From assembly GCF_005280585.1 (NCBI RefSeq), contig NZ_SZVO01000002.1, positions 381,005-445,004 of the forward strand: DNA of 64,000 bases. Direction: 5' to 3'. Under the pieces are notes generated by a model, which was not told the DNA's origin, did no database searches, and saw only the letters and a list, made by a program, of their open reading frames with translations. The DNA comes from Dyadobacter frigoris. Its GTDB lineage: Bacteria > Bacteroidota > Bacteroidia > Cytophagales > Spirosomataceae. Within the stretch, counting starts at the first letter, position 1; each line of letters starts with the position of its first letter. This document shows positions 40,301-47,442 of the stretch, in pieces. The translations under genes and the position numbers were made by a program.

Positions 40301-41365
40301 AGCCCGTTTCTGACAAACCAGTAAAACACGTTTTCCCTGTGAAGCAAAATCGGCCATTAAATTACAGATCAACTGAGATTTTCCGCTTCCGGGCGGGCCC
40401 TGCACTACAACAGATTTGCCCGATTTTACAGCTCGGACAATCCCTTCCTGAGACTCATCAATTGCAAAAGGGGTTAATATTTGCTCTTCTCTTAAAATGG
40501 GTTGCGGTTCTTCGCTAACCAATTCTGAAATTTCCTGCGATTGAAAACTTTCATCAATTTCGTCATTAAGCAAAAGCATTTTAAATGTTTCCTGCTCCGA
40601 CAATTCCAACAAAGTATTATAATCCGGCACAAGGTAGGAACCCGCCTGCGGGAATATTCCCAGCACAGCTTCCGGATAAAGTTTCAGCTCGCCATTTTTT
40701 TCCAAAAGCTGCAAGTCTGCGCTTTTGTGAATAGCGAATGGAGCTAACTTATCTTCGAAAAGCTGCTGATTAAAGTTAATTTTAAGCGGCGTTTCTTTCA
40801 GCCATTCGTAAAGCTGGGTCCTGAATTCAAGTATGTCTTTTGAAAAATCCTCAAAAGATTTTTCAAGTATTTCGTCTGAAATTACGGCCTCATTGAAATG
40901 TGCATAGGCCAGCGAGAAACTGCGGTTCAACGTAATACCAATGTCATCACGTTCAAACAAACACCACTGCTCCCGGTCAATCCGAAGCGTTACCGGAAAA
41001 AATAATAAGGGTGCGTGAATGGGCGTGCCGTCAGAAAGTTTTCCACGAACAAACGGGTAGCCAACATAGAGATCTCTCGAACCCCGCTCCTCTTCTATAA
41101 AATGCTCCGTGCGCGCTATTTTGCGCAAACGCTTGCTGACTTCATTTACCTTTTCAAAACGGGGATCCTGTATATCACAAACAGGAATCCGGTTTTTTCG
41201 CTGAATCAGGTTTTGAATAAATTCAAAGGAAGATTTCCCAAGAAGAAAATCCGTTTCGTTTAAATCCAGAAATTGCTCAGCCGGAAGGCTCGTTAACAAA
41301 AGTGACTTGTTACGCGTGCTGAGGTTAGTCAGTCGTTTTAAATAAGCTTTAAGGATTCGGTTCAT
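37376..41365 (-). CDS. Large SF1 helicase-like ATPase (DUF4011/DNA2-type) with C-terminal remnant of a nuclease domain
   Basis: 1329 residues. The N-terminus (MNRILKAYLKRLTNLSTRNKSL) resembles the DUF4011 start. Walker A is VVVQGPPGSGKSQLI near 322, Walker B is FDEASQCYAEYGL near 965, and SF1 motifs follow (VVTGDARQLSPSD, SGHYRSLSLDLI, GVVTFNFYQQQLI, NVQGDERDIIIFSMGYA, LNVAVTRAREKIYFV). About 600 residues between Walker A and B form an insert with coiled-coil segments. The C-terminus ends LKNWPVRRIYSREYW, which lines up with the last strand of the Vsr-like nuclease in related proteins but lacks a complete catalytic set. Such proteins may serve DNA repair or defence. It starts 23 bases after the terC stop, so the two may be co-transcribed. 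Confidence 0.85.
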   Translation of the reverse strand: MNRILKAYLKRLTNLSTRNKSLLLTSLPAEQFLDLNETDFLLGKSSFEFIQNLIQRKNRIPVCDIQDPRFEKVNEVSKRLRKIARTEHFIEEERGSRDLYVGYPFVRGKLSDGTPIHAPLLFFPVTLRIDREQWCLFERDDIGITLNRSFSLAYAHFNEAVISDEILEKSFEDFSKDILEFRTQLYEWLKETPLKINFNQQLFEDKLAPFAIHKSADLQLLEKNGELKLYPEAVLGIFPQAGSYLVPDYNTLLELSEQETFKMLLLNDEIDESFQSQEISELVSEEPQPILREEQILTPFAIDESQEGIVRAVKSGKSVVVQGPPGSGKSQLICNLMADFASQGKRVLLVCQKRAALDVVHQRLKTVGMDPFVALIHDFKNDRADLYRQFATQIEQVESYRQQNYSLDAVFLERQFGQESRQIDRTVGELDVFRSALFDDTESGVSVKELYLTCDNKAEIIDVKDLYRFFRLDQWDDFKRRLKTLTGYHLHFNKQHAWFNRKSFAKYSIGDLRNMEKMLSDWPEAYNLQSRKFEKIAGRPFSIDYIQNRSEILERLNDISELIQKEAVYNLFKKYIDSDKNSSERLAFIRQTTDSLEGFVEDGIESNLNQSGLTPFRAQLKKAMDAKQSSVSGIWWNLFGNEKAAVTDIALKNGLTTSAEDLGKLELRLRNRIELENWLRSPLLDFDEKFLEFNASFEQQHIHFFQDAEKAADGVSRSLLKPWQEIIIHLALQSENLNDFQINIEKMSGWIKSWGRLEEMLTPFLLPLQIEKLILQPENYSRELLSSLSRDFDSLVEMDRIVFEMNANEQTITKRIISKGQKSEYNSSEQFVSLFENSISLEWIEHIENKFPELRAVTSLKMQQWEEQLQGSIEEKQNLSRDITGIKLREATYQDIEKNRLGNRVTYRELNHQVTKKRKIWPIRKLLENYAEDVFSLIPCWMASPEAVSAIFPMQADLFDMVIFDEASQCYAEYGLPAAFRGKQVVVTGDARQLSPSDLYKVRYEEKPDEEEVSVALEVVSLLDLAAQSLDQYQLSGHYRSLSLDLIGFSNQHFYKNSLRLLPDFNLINKQEPGISYVKTDGVWKNNMNLIEAEKVVELIRELGTTDKTLGVVTFNFYQQQLIQEVLEREKVTGNDLFVKNIENVQGDERDIIIFSMGYAPDEKGKIAMNFGSLNMQGGENRLNVAVTRAREKIYFVTSVWPEQLQTEQTANEGPRLLKAYLNYAQQVSEGNYQPKPLATDRFRSNWLLKDRLAKLRPDLYKELPFSDLTIKEEGVYKGLILTDDDLYHRSKSSKEPHAYLPLLLRLKNWPVRRIYSREYWAGSMNLED

Positions 41366-41388
41366 AGATTTAAAACGATCCTTGCGAA

Positions 41389-42459
41389 TTAACTATTGGA
41401 TACGATTTCTTTTACTTCTTCTTTTTCGGGAAAAATAACCGAGGCAAGGATACTTACTGCCAGGATTCCAAGGATTACGTAGAGCGAATAAACGGTCTTG
41501 AAACCCATTTCTTCAAGTGGAACATGTGCCAGCATTTTTCCACCAATAAAGACGAGAAGTACACCAAGTCCATATTTAAGAAAGCGAAAAAGTCCCATTA
41601 TGTTGCTCAAAAAGAAGAACATCGATCGAAGACCCATGATAGCAAAAATGTTTGAAAAGAAAACCACGTAAGGATCCTTTGTGACAGAGAAAACGGCAGG
41701 AACTGAATCCACGGCAAAGATCAAATCCGTAAATTCAACGATAAGAACAACAACGAAAAGAGGTGTAACAAGCCATTTCCCTTTTTTCTTTACGAAGAAA
41801 TGTTCGTAAACATAACGCGGAAAAACGGAGAAATATTTTGAAGCAAATTTAACTACCGGATGTTTGGCAGGATCAATTGTTTCATCTTCTTCCCCCTGAA
41901 AGAAAATTTTGCCCCCTTGATAAACGAGCAATATACCAAATAGATAAATGATCCACTCGAAACGCTGGATTAATGCAGAACCTACAAAAATAAAAACAAA
42001 ACGCATTAAAATGGCTCCTAAAACACCCCAGAATAATACCTTTTTATAGTATTTGGGACGTACTCCAAACGAAGCAAATATGAGAATGATTACGAAAATA
42101 TTATCTACTGAAAGGGCGTATTCGAGCAAATAACCGGTAATAAATTCCAGAGACATATTCTTCCGGTATATTTCCAAACTTGCTTCAAAATTATCAGGAA
42201 TAAGCTTTAACTGAGGTGCATATTTGGATTGAATTATCGAGAGATCTTCGTAATTAGTAACGCCATGAACTAAATCGCCATGCGTTTTAATGACCATGTA
42301 AAATACGAGCGCCAATACAATCCAGGCGACGGTCCAGGCAGCAGCTTCTTTAAATTTTACAACATGATCTTTTTTATTAAAAACTCCCAGATCTAAAAGG
42401 AGCATGATGCCAATCACTAAAAGGAAACCTCCAAAAAACAGTACTTCGCTCGAAAACAT
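41389..42459 (-). CDS. TerC/Alx family metal-handling membrane protein
   Basis: 356 residues with nine or so membrane helices. Recognisable TerC features are LLDLGVFNKKDHVVKFKEA, the acidic helix LEYALSVDNIFVIILIF (near 112) and FTDLIFAVDSVPAVFSVTKD (near 225), whose Asp residues line the transport path. Alx-type members export manganese, and related TerC proteins act with exoenzyme metallation. Start ATG at 42459. There is no clear yybP-ykoY riboswitch upstream. The helicase gene follows 23 bases downstream. Confidence 0.95.
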   Translation of the reverse strand: MFSSEVLFFGGFLLVIGIMLLLDLGVFNKKDHVVKFKEAAAWTVAWIVLALVFYMVIKTHGDLVHGVTNYEDLSIIQSKYAPQLKLIPDNFEASLEIYRKNMSLEFITGYLLEYALSVDNIFVIILIFASFGVRPKYYKKVLFWGVLGAILMRFVFIFVGSALIQRFEWIIYLFGILLVYQGGKIFFQGEEDETIDPAKHPVVKFASKYFSVFPRYVYEHFFVKKKGKWLVTPLFVVVLIVEFTDLIFAVDSVPAVFSVTKDPYVVFFSNIFAIMGLRSMFFFLSNIMGLFRFLKYGLGVLLVFIGGKMLAHVPLEEMGFKTVYSLYVILGILAVSILASVIFPEKEEVKEIVSNS

Positions 42460-42542
42460 GAAAATTTATTTTTTTATACCTGGACAACGACAGAGATGAG
42501 TCATAAAAATCAATGAGAATTGTCCCCATTGTCAATACGACA

Positions 42543-42550
42543 CAAAGGTA
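42543..42550 (-). promoter_or_regulatory. Possible -7 element for terC
   Basis: Read on the minus strand this is TACCTTTG, an exact TAnnTTTG match, 84 bases before the terC start. No TTG is seen 19-21 bases upstream. The rest of the 42551-42840 gap is AT-rich without a gene. Confidence 0.5.
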
Positions 42551-42844
42551 ATCAAAATTTGAAGTGCCGGAGGCTATTTGGACAAACGGTTGTAAGTATA
42601 ATCTTTCCTCCCTAAAATCGATTAAGTATGGTTTACTGGCTTGAAAGAAATTCATCCGATTGGAAAATAAATTTCTCATTCATTATTTCAAAACCAACGT
42701 TCTAACTCTATTTTTAGATCATATTTTAGATAACATTCATTGATCTCAAAAAAAAAGTGAATTTTTTATTTTCGCTAACTATTATGATTTACAATTTGTT
42801 AATAGTTTGTTTCATTTTTTTTCAAAAATATTTTCATCAAACAC

Positions 42845-42875
42845 TTGCGCCGCATGGCTCATATGAATACCTTTG
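42845..42875 (+). promoter_or_regulatory. Promoter of the tRNA genes
   Basis: TTG (42845-42847) is followed after 20 bases by TACCTTTG (42868-42875). This is the full Bacteroidota sigma-ABfr consensus, with transcription expected to start about 42882, roughly 28 bases before the mature tRNA-Gly. Confidence 0.85.
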
Positions 42876-42909
42876 CACCACGTTAATCAAATAACGCACC
42901 AGACAACAC

Positions 42910-42982
42910 GCAGAAGTAGCTCAGCTGGTAGAGCGCAACCTTGCCAAGGTTGAGGTCGCGAGTTCGAACCTCGTCTTCTGCT
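42910..42982 (+). tRNA. tRNA-Gly (anticodon GCC)
   Basis: A 73-base cloverleaf: acceptor GCAGAAG/CTTCTGC is perfect, D-arm GCTC-AGCTGGTA-GAGC, anticodon stem AACCT/AGGTT with loop TGCC in the middle, and T-arm with GTTCGAA. The discriminator base is T and CCA is not encoded. Confidence 0.96.
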
Positions 42983-42992
42983 CAGAGATATC

Positions 42993-43015
42993 AAGCACCG
43001 GAAACGGTGCTTTTT
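42993..43015 (+). terminator. Terminator-like hairpin between the two tRNA genes
   Basis: AAGCACCG and CGGTGCTT form a perfect 8-bp stem with a GAAA tetraloop, followed by TTT. It is either a terminator or a processing signal between tRNA-Gly and tRNA-Leu, as no separate promoter is evident for the latter. Confidence 0.65.
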
Positions 43016-43054
43016 CTCATAAAAACCGACAAACTTGTTTGAAGGTGGGTTAAT

Positions 43055-43140
43055 GCCAGGGTGGTGGAACTGGTAGACACGCAGGACTTAAAATCCTGTG
43101 AGCTGTAAGGCTCGTACGGGTTCGATTCCCGTCCCCGGTA
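43055..43140 (+). tRNA. tRNA-Leu (anticodon TAA)
   Basis: 86 bases with a long variable arm (GAGCTGTAAGGCTC region). Anticodon stem CAGGA/TCCTG holds TAA in the loop, the T-arm is ACGGG-TTCGATT-CCCGT and the discriminator is A; CCA is absent. The acceptor stem GCCAGGG/CCCCGGT has an A-C mismatch at the fourth pair and a G-U first pair. The accessory region starts just downstream, so this gene is a probable integration target. Confidence 0.95.
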
Positions 43141-43150
43141 CATCACTGTC

Positions 43151-43184
43151 AAGGAGTTACGATCTTTTCGTAACTCCTTTTTTT
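43151..43184 (+). terminator. Rho-independent terminator after tRNA-Leu
   Basis: AAGGAGTTACGA and TCGTAACTCCTT pair perfectly over 12 bp around a 4-5 base loop, followed by seven or more T bases. Confidence 0.92.
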
Positions 43185-43221
43185 GTGCCCTTTAATTTTG
43201 TGCCAAACATTTGCCAAACAT
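43181..43221. repeat. Short direct repeats next to the tRNA terminator, possible integrase arm sites
   Basis: TTTTGTGCC occurs at 43181-43189 and 43196-43204, and GCCAAACAT occurs at 43202-43210 and 43213-43221. Clustered short direct repeats beside a tRNA and at the edge of foreign DNA are typical of tyrosine-recombinase arm-type sites. No integrase gene is in the window. Confidence 0.45.
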
Positions 43222-43269
43222 CATTTATTGGATTAGGCGCCTTTGAAAAATTTCTCGAACAATGTAAAG

Positions 43270-43303
43270 CGTAATAATACTCTATAGAAAGCGTATTATT
43301 ACG
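43270..43303. repeat. 11-bp perfect palindrome at the left end of the accessory region
   Basis: CGTAATAATAC (43270-43280) and GTATTATTACG (43293-43303) are perfect inverted copies with a 12-base spacer. It may be an operator for the downstream secreted-protein pair or part of an attachment site. Confidence 0.55.
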
Positions 43304-43314
43304 TATAGCCATAT

Positions 43315-43360
43315 AGGAGGATTTTAAATAGTTTTGCTAAAACTAAACATCCTCTCTATG
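43315..43360 (+). promoter_or_regulatory. Leader able to hide a Shine-Dalgarno sequence
   Basis: AGGAGG at 43315-43320 lies about 38 bases before the chosen ATG. GAGGAT can pair with ATCCTC at 43349-43354, and between them TAGTTTT (43329-43335) pairs with AAAACTA (43339-43345). The fold brings the purine-rich element next to the ATG at 43358, or hides it. Confidence 0.35.
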
Positions 43361-44863
43361 AACAACTTTACTATTAAATTAATCTTTATTTGCTCCTGCA
43401 TAATTCCATTCTCGGTTGCGGCACAGTCCATAAATGGCAATAAACAGTTTGAGAGATACGAAGTGGAAATTGATGCGTCAGATTTAGCTTCAATAGTCAA
43501 AACCTTAGATCCCTCAACAGCGACGCCGCAAATACTTAGTGAAAAAATAAGCCCTGAAGCGTTATTGAGAAGTGTGCTGAATAAGCTAATTTCCTTTGAA
43601 GCCGATGGCCCAGAAAAAAATAGACTTCAAACAATTCTATCAACAATAAATCCCTATCTCATACCAAATCCGGAAAAGGATAAAAAAGGACTAATAGCAT
43701 TACATCATCCCATAAGTTTGGAGACATTTTACAAAAAAACAGTAGATGAAATTTCCACCAATCATTTTACCGAGCTTAAAGCTGAGCAAAATTTAATGAT
43801 GAACTCCTTAGCATTAGCTCAAAGGGAATACTTATCAAATTTAAATTTAATTGAAAAACTTGTAGCTAAACGACAAGTTGATAGTACTTTAAAATATTTG
43901 GCCCTAAATGAAAGATTAAATATTTTAATGAAAGATTTAAGGCAGGGATTAATAGAAAAGCAGAAAGAAGGGATCGACGAAGTGAGGAAAGTATATGGTA
44001 GTACTCCTCGGTATATCGAGGATACAACAAAAATCGAACAGGCTCTGGTCGGAACAATTACAGATGACAAGTATTTTCTAAATAGTAAAAAAGTCGCTAT
44101 TGTTTTAATAGGAAATACGAAAAAACTTACATCGGTAAAAATCACTTTGGTAAACAAGGAAAGAAATATCAAAGGTGAAATTATTGCTATGGGTGATCTT
44201 ATTAAAGGAGTAGTTGGTGGTTCAAGAGGAGAAGATATCTTTACTAGTGATCCCTTTAAAGACGGCACAGAAAGTGTAAAAATTACTTTTCTGATACCAA
44301 AGAATGACAATAAAATTAGACCACCCTACGATATCCGGATCTTAGCAAATAACCTTAAAGATACTGTTCAAGTATTTGAGAAAGTCCACTTTCGATTAAA
44401 GGTTTCGTTTGGGGCGGGAAAAGCCGATGTAAGTTATTTCGGACTAAAAAATAATCAGTTAACCTTCAATCCAGACTCCACTAGAAAAACACAAATAAAG
44501 TCAAGCCTTGCTGCTTTGATTGGTTGGTATCCATGGGGACAGGATATTTCTCATATAGATGGAAAATTCTATCAAAAACCCTTAGAAAGAATTTCATTAA
44601 ATGGTGGTGTTAGAATCAGCAAAGATCCTCTTGAAGCATTATTTCTAGGCATAAACTATGATATTCAAAAGAATTTTGGACTCTTCGTCAGCAGTTCTTG
44701 GTACTCCTCCACTATCACAAATGTTGTACCACTAAATACGGGATCAAATGTAGTAGGCTATTTAAAAGATTCCGATAAAAGAAACTACAATGTTCGAATA
44801 TTTTTTGGTTTAACGATGTCTCCAAGTGCCATAGGTGAACTCCTTGGTTTAAACAAAAAATAA
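43358..44863 (+). CDS. Secreted protein of unknown function, partner of the metalloprotease
   Basis: 501 residues from the ATG at 43358, giving signal peptide MNNFTIKLIFICSCIIPFSVAA; an in-frame TTG eight codons upstream is less likely. I do not recognise the family. The first 230 residues are largely helical with charged stretches; residues about 240-370 look like beta-rich domains; the last 110 (from about 380) contain GGVRISKDPLEALFLGINYDI and NVRIFFGLTMSP, alternating patterns like those of outer-membrane barrel strands. The stop overlaps the start of the protease gene by one base, so the two proteins are probably made together. Confidence 0.75.
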   Translation: MNNFTIKLIFICSCIIPFSVAAQSINGNKQFERYEVEIDASDLASIVKTLDPSTATPQILSEKISPEALLRSVLNKLISFEADGPEKNRLQTILSTINPYLIPNPEKDKKGLIALHHPISLETFYKKTVDEISTNHFTELKAEQNLMMNSLALAQREYLSNLNLIEKLVAKRQVDSTLKYLALNERLNILMKDLRQGLIEKQKEGIDEVRKVYGSTPRYIEDTTKIEQALVGTITDDKYFLNSKKVAIVLIGNTKKLTSVKITLVNKERNIKGEIIAMGDLIKGVVGGSRGEDIFTSDPFKDGTESVKITFLIPKNDNKIRPPYDIRILANNLKDTVQVFEKVHFRLKVSFGAGKADVSYFGLKNNQLTFNPDSTRKTQIKSSLAALIGWYPWGQDISHIDGKFYQKPLERISLNGGVRISKDPLEALFLGINYDIQKNFGLFVSSSWYSSTITNVVPLNTGSNVVGYLKDSDKRNYNVRIFFGLTMSPSAIGELLGLNKK

Positions 44864-46110
44864 TGATGAAGAAGATAAAGTTTATTATTGGGTTAATGTT
44901 AATTATAACGATGGACGGATACAGCCAACAAGAATCCACACCGTTCGACATGCCAGATATTATTTATATTAGTCCTCAAAATAATGCTAATAATTTGAGG
45001 GATCAAATAGCAAAGTTATATGATTTGATAAATAACAATTCCGATATTTTCAAAACCCCGAATAAAAAGGCTTCCGACAAGATTTTACCTCTACACCCAG
45101 ATGATCTTTTGAACACGTTACGCTTTGAAAGCCCAGATACAGTTAGTAGCAATTTTTTTAAGCTTGAAAAAACCTTGAAGGACACTGACAAAAGTATTCA
45201 AACTATTATTGATCGACAACATCGTTGGCCTACTCAAACTATATTAAAAGTTTGTTACATTGATAGAGACAAAGAAGAACTTGCTAAGAAAATTTTTGCG
45301 ATTGCGTTTGAATGGAATAAGAATCAATCGATTAAACTGGTCCTGGACGATCCCAAATATCTATCATCTTGTGACGGTTGTATAAATTGTGTGAGAGTTA
45401 GTACAAACAGTAATCGATTACCTAATGAATTACGAGTAAAGTCGGATTGGGCAGCTGTTGGTAGCGAGTTACGTTCAGTTACTAGTACCCAAAAAGCGAC
45501 TGTATATTTTCATAAATTGGAAAATGTTGTAGACAAAAATGATGAATTCCGAAGTAGAGTGCTTCATGAATTCGGTCATGTATTAGGAATTATGCATGAG
45601 CACCAATACCCTCTAAATAATGAATGCAAAATTGATGGTTTACGAGCATCCGAGGCATTAATAACTAGAATAAAAACTGAAGAACCGTCAACACAAATTA
45701 CTGATTTACTTAGGCATGATGTTCAGGAAATAGTCAGAATTAATTATCTACCGCTAACATCTGCTTCGCTTTATGACTTTGGTGAAAAGTATGACGAATT
45801 TTCGGTCTTAAACTATTCTCTTACCAAAGATTTTTTTGCCGAAAATGTTAAGATGGAGTGCTACAATCACCCACGTCGCTCAGCTTTATCTGATAATGAT
45901 ATAATTTATTTTGACAATTATTATAGGCGTATTTTAGTGCCTAACACAATTGCCTTTCAAAATTGGAAATTTAATGACATGAATAAGTCATTAAAACCAA
46001 AAAACGAAGTAAGCGTTGACTCTAACAATGATGAGGAAATTTTAAAAAATGCTAAGAAAACATTACAAAGTTTAGAACGCTTTGTCAGAAATCAAATAGC
46101 TCTAAAATAA
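44863..46110 (+). CDS. Secreted metzincin-type zinc metalloprotease
   Basis: 415 residues with signal peptide MMKKIKFIIGLMLIITMDGYSQ. Near residue 236 lies HEFGHVLGIMHEH, the extended HExxHxxGxxH zinc motif of metzincins followed by an EH as in astacins; a downstream SVLNYSLTKD segment near 324 resembles a Met-turn region but has no Met in the usual place. A Cys pair cluster (CDGCINC) near residue 170 precedes the domain. Closest in general look to bacterial M12A-like or matrixin-like proteases. The last 50 residues are polar and coiled-coil-like. It is likely an exported protease; target unknown. Codon use is AT-rich. Confidence 0.82.
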   Translation: MMKKIKFIIGLMLIITMDGYSQQESTPFDMPDIIYISPQNNANNLRDQIAKLYDLINNNSDIFKTPNKKASDKILPLHPDDLLNTLRFESPDTVSSNFFKLEKTLKDTDKSIQTIIDRQHRWPTQTILKVCYIDRDKEELAKKIFAIAFEWNKNQSIKLVLDDPKYLSSCDGCINCVRVSTNSNRLPNELRVKSDWAAVGSELRSVTSTQKATVYFHKLENVVDKNDEFRSRVLHEFGHVLGIMHEHQYPLNNECKIDGLRASEALITRIKTEEPSTQITDLLRHDVQEIVRINYLPLTSASLYDFGEKYDEFSVLNYSLTKDFFAENVKMECYNHPRRSALSDNDIIYFDNYYRRILVPNTIAFQNWKFNDMNKSLKPKNEVSVDSNNDEEILKNAKKTLQSLERFVRNQIALK

Positions 46111-46168
46111 TTAATTTTTACGTATTGGGAATGACCAACAATGATTTTGTTTTGAGTATGTATCCGTT

Positions 46169-46438
46169 ATGCAAGTAATATGCCTTGAAGAAACTGCCTT
46201 CTATGCTCTGATTGAGCAAGTAGTTAGCCGCTTGAAAGAAAGTAATGGCGATCTTAAAGAGAAATGGATTTCTGATGAGCAAGCAATGCAATTTTTGAAC
46301 ATTAAGTCTAAAACAACTTTGCAGAAACTTCGCGATGAAGGAAAGATACGATTCTCTCAGCCACAAAAAAAAATTATTCTTTATGATCGTGAATCGATAA
46401 TGGCATATTTGGAAAAAAATTCACGAGAAACCTTTTGA
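46169..46438 (+). CDS. Helix-turn-helix DNA-binding protein (excisionase / HTH_17 family)
   Basis: 89 residues. The C-terminal 60 residues match the winged-helix excisionase type: WISDEQAMQFLNIKSKTTLQKLRDEGKI then ILYDRESIMAYLE. Such small proteins on Bacteroidota mobile elements control excision or transfer genes. It is the first gene of the mobility block, and the next gene begins two bases after its stop. Confidence 0.88.
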   Translation: MQVICLEETAFYALIEQVVSRLKESNGDLKEKWISDEQAMQFLNIKSKTTLQKLRDEGKIRFSQPQKKIILYDRESIMAYLEKNSRETF

Positions 46439-46440
46439 TC

Positions 46441-46719
46441 ATGGAAGAACAAGAAAAGTTAGATCCGATTTATATAAAGGGATTTAACGAAGGATATCTT
46501 ATTTCTCAGCATATGCCTGAAATAGCCGATCAGTTAGCAAAAGCATATGGTACAAATGCGCGTGGCCAAGGATTTAACCATGGCAAAGAGCAATATTTAA
46601 ACGAACAATTCGAACAGCGTTTGCCTTCGTGGATGAAACATAAGCAGCAAAAGAATGATCCAGAACAGAATGTTGGTAGAAACAAAAATTTAGATCGTGA
46701 CATGGATGTCGAAAAATAG
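46441..46719 (+). CDS. Small hydrophilic protein of the mobility block, unknown
   Basis: 92 residues from the ATG at 46441, immediately after the HTH gene stop. It is highly charged, with YIKGFNEGYLISQHMPEIADQL and GQGFNHGKEQYLNEQ; no membrane segment or known motif. The GFNEGYxI start occurs in small proteins on Bacteroidota conjugative elements, but I cannot name a function. Confidence 0.7.
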   Translation: MEEQEKLDPIYIKGFNEGYLISQHMPEIADQLAKAYGTNARGQGFNHGKEQYLNEQFEQRLPSWMKHKQQKNDPEQNVGRNKNLDRDMDVEK

Positions 46720-46737
46720 CTTCTTTTTTTTCAGCAG

Positions 46738-47385
46738 CTATTCCATGTTAGGTTCTTCTACATCTCTTTTGGGGTTCATTTCTTCTTTTCCATTTCCTGA
46801 CTGGCGACTTAACTTATCAATAAATCTATCTGACATTTCATCAAGGGAGAATTCTTTTTTATAACTTTGAATTCCCGATTTCCCATCATTGCTTTTTGCG
46901 CCGTCCTTCTCATGAGTGAAGCGGCTGAAATGAAGGGACTCCATATATCCAAAAGATCTATCCGTTTTCTTGACCTCACCACGAATGTCTTTGAGTTCGC
47001 TTGGGGTTTTATCCTTATCCACCACCCTGCTCAATTTATGTTTGACCAAAGATCGCAAATGCGATGCTAATTTAGGATCGGCGTCTCTTGTTTCCCTATG
47101 TACCTTCCTTTCAAAGTTTCTGCTTACAATATCCCGGTGTTGATTAAATCGCTTTTCAGTCTTTTTAGGCTTATACCCTATATTCGCGTCATCAGCACCG
47201 GGAGGACGGTAAGATAATGTTGGCCCCTGCTTCGTACGCAAGTTGGCAATCGCTTTATCGATTTGATTGACTTGCTCCTGCGCTTCTTTGAAGGGTTTTT
47301 CTAAATGCGAATACTGCGGTGGGAATATTGGCTTTTCCTCTTCATCATCATCTTTTGCCATACATTCTGAAATTTTAGATTGCAT
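46738..47385 (-). CDS. Hydrophilic basic protein of unknown function
   Basis: 215 residues from the ATG at 47385; a second ATG at 47361 (MAKDDDEEEKP) is an equally possible start. It is very rich in Lys, Arg, Asp and Glu with no hydrophobic core segment. The middle (RFNQHRDIVSRNFERKVHRE, HLRSLVKHKLSRVVDKDK) is basic and helical. Encoded opposite to its neighbours. It could be an accessory DNA-binding protein or a disordered factor; I recognise no family. Confidence 0.65.
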   Translation of the reverse strand: MQSKISECMAKDDDEEEKPIFPPQYSHLEKPFKEAQEQVNQIDKAIANLRTKQGPTLSYRPPGADDANIGYKPKKTEKRFNQHRDIVSRNFERKVHRETRDADPKLASHLRSLVKHKLSRVVDKDKTPSELKDIRGEVKKTDRSFGYMESLHFSRFTHEKDGAKSNDGKSGIQSYKKEFSLDEMSDRFIDKLSRQSGNGKEEMNPKRDVEEPNME

Positions 47386-47442
47386 AAATCGAAGGATGTG
47401 CTAATATATAAAATATTTCTTTGATTAGCTTCAGGAGCTTAC

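Noticed and set aside
42460..42620. yybP-ykoY manganese riboswitch before terC
   Set aside because: The expected conserved loop sequences and paired stems are not visible; only a -7 element and weak inverted repeats are seen.
43819..44310. 163-codon minus-strand frame inside the secreted partner gene
   Set aside because: Antisense to a convincing signal-peptide protein, with no motif of its own.
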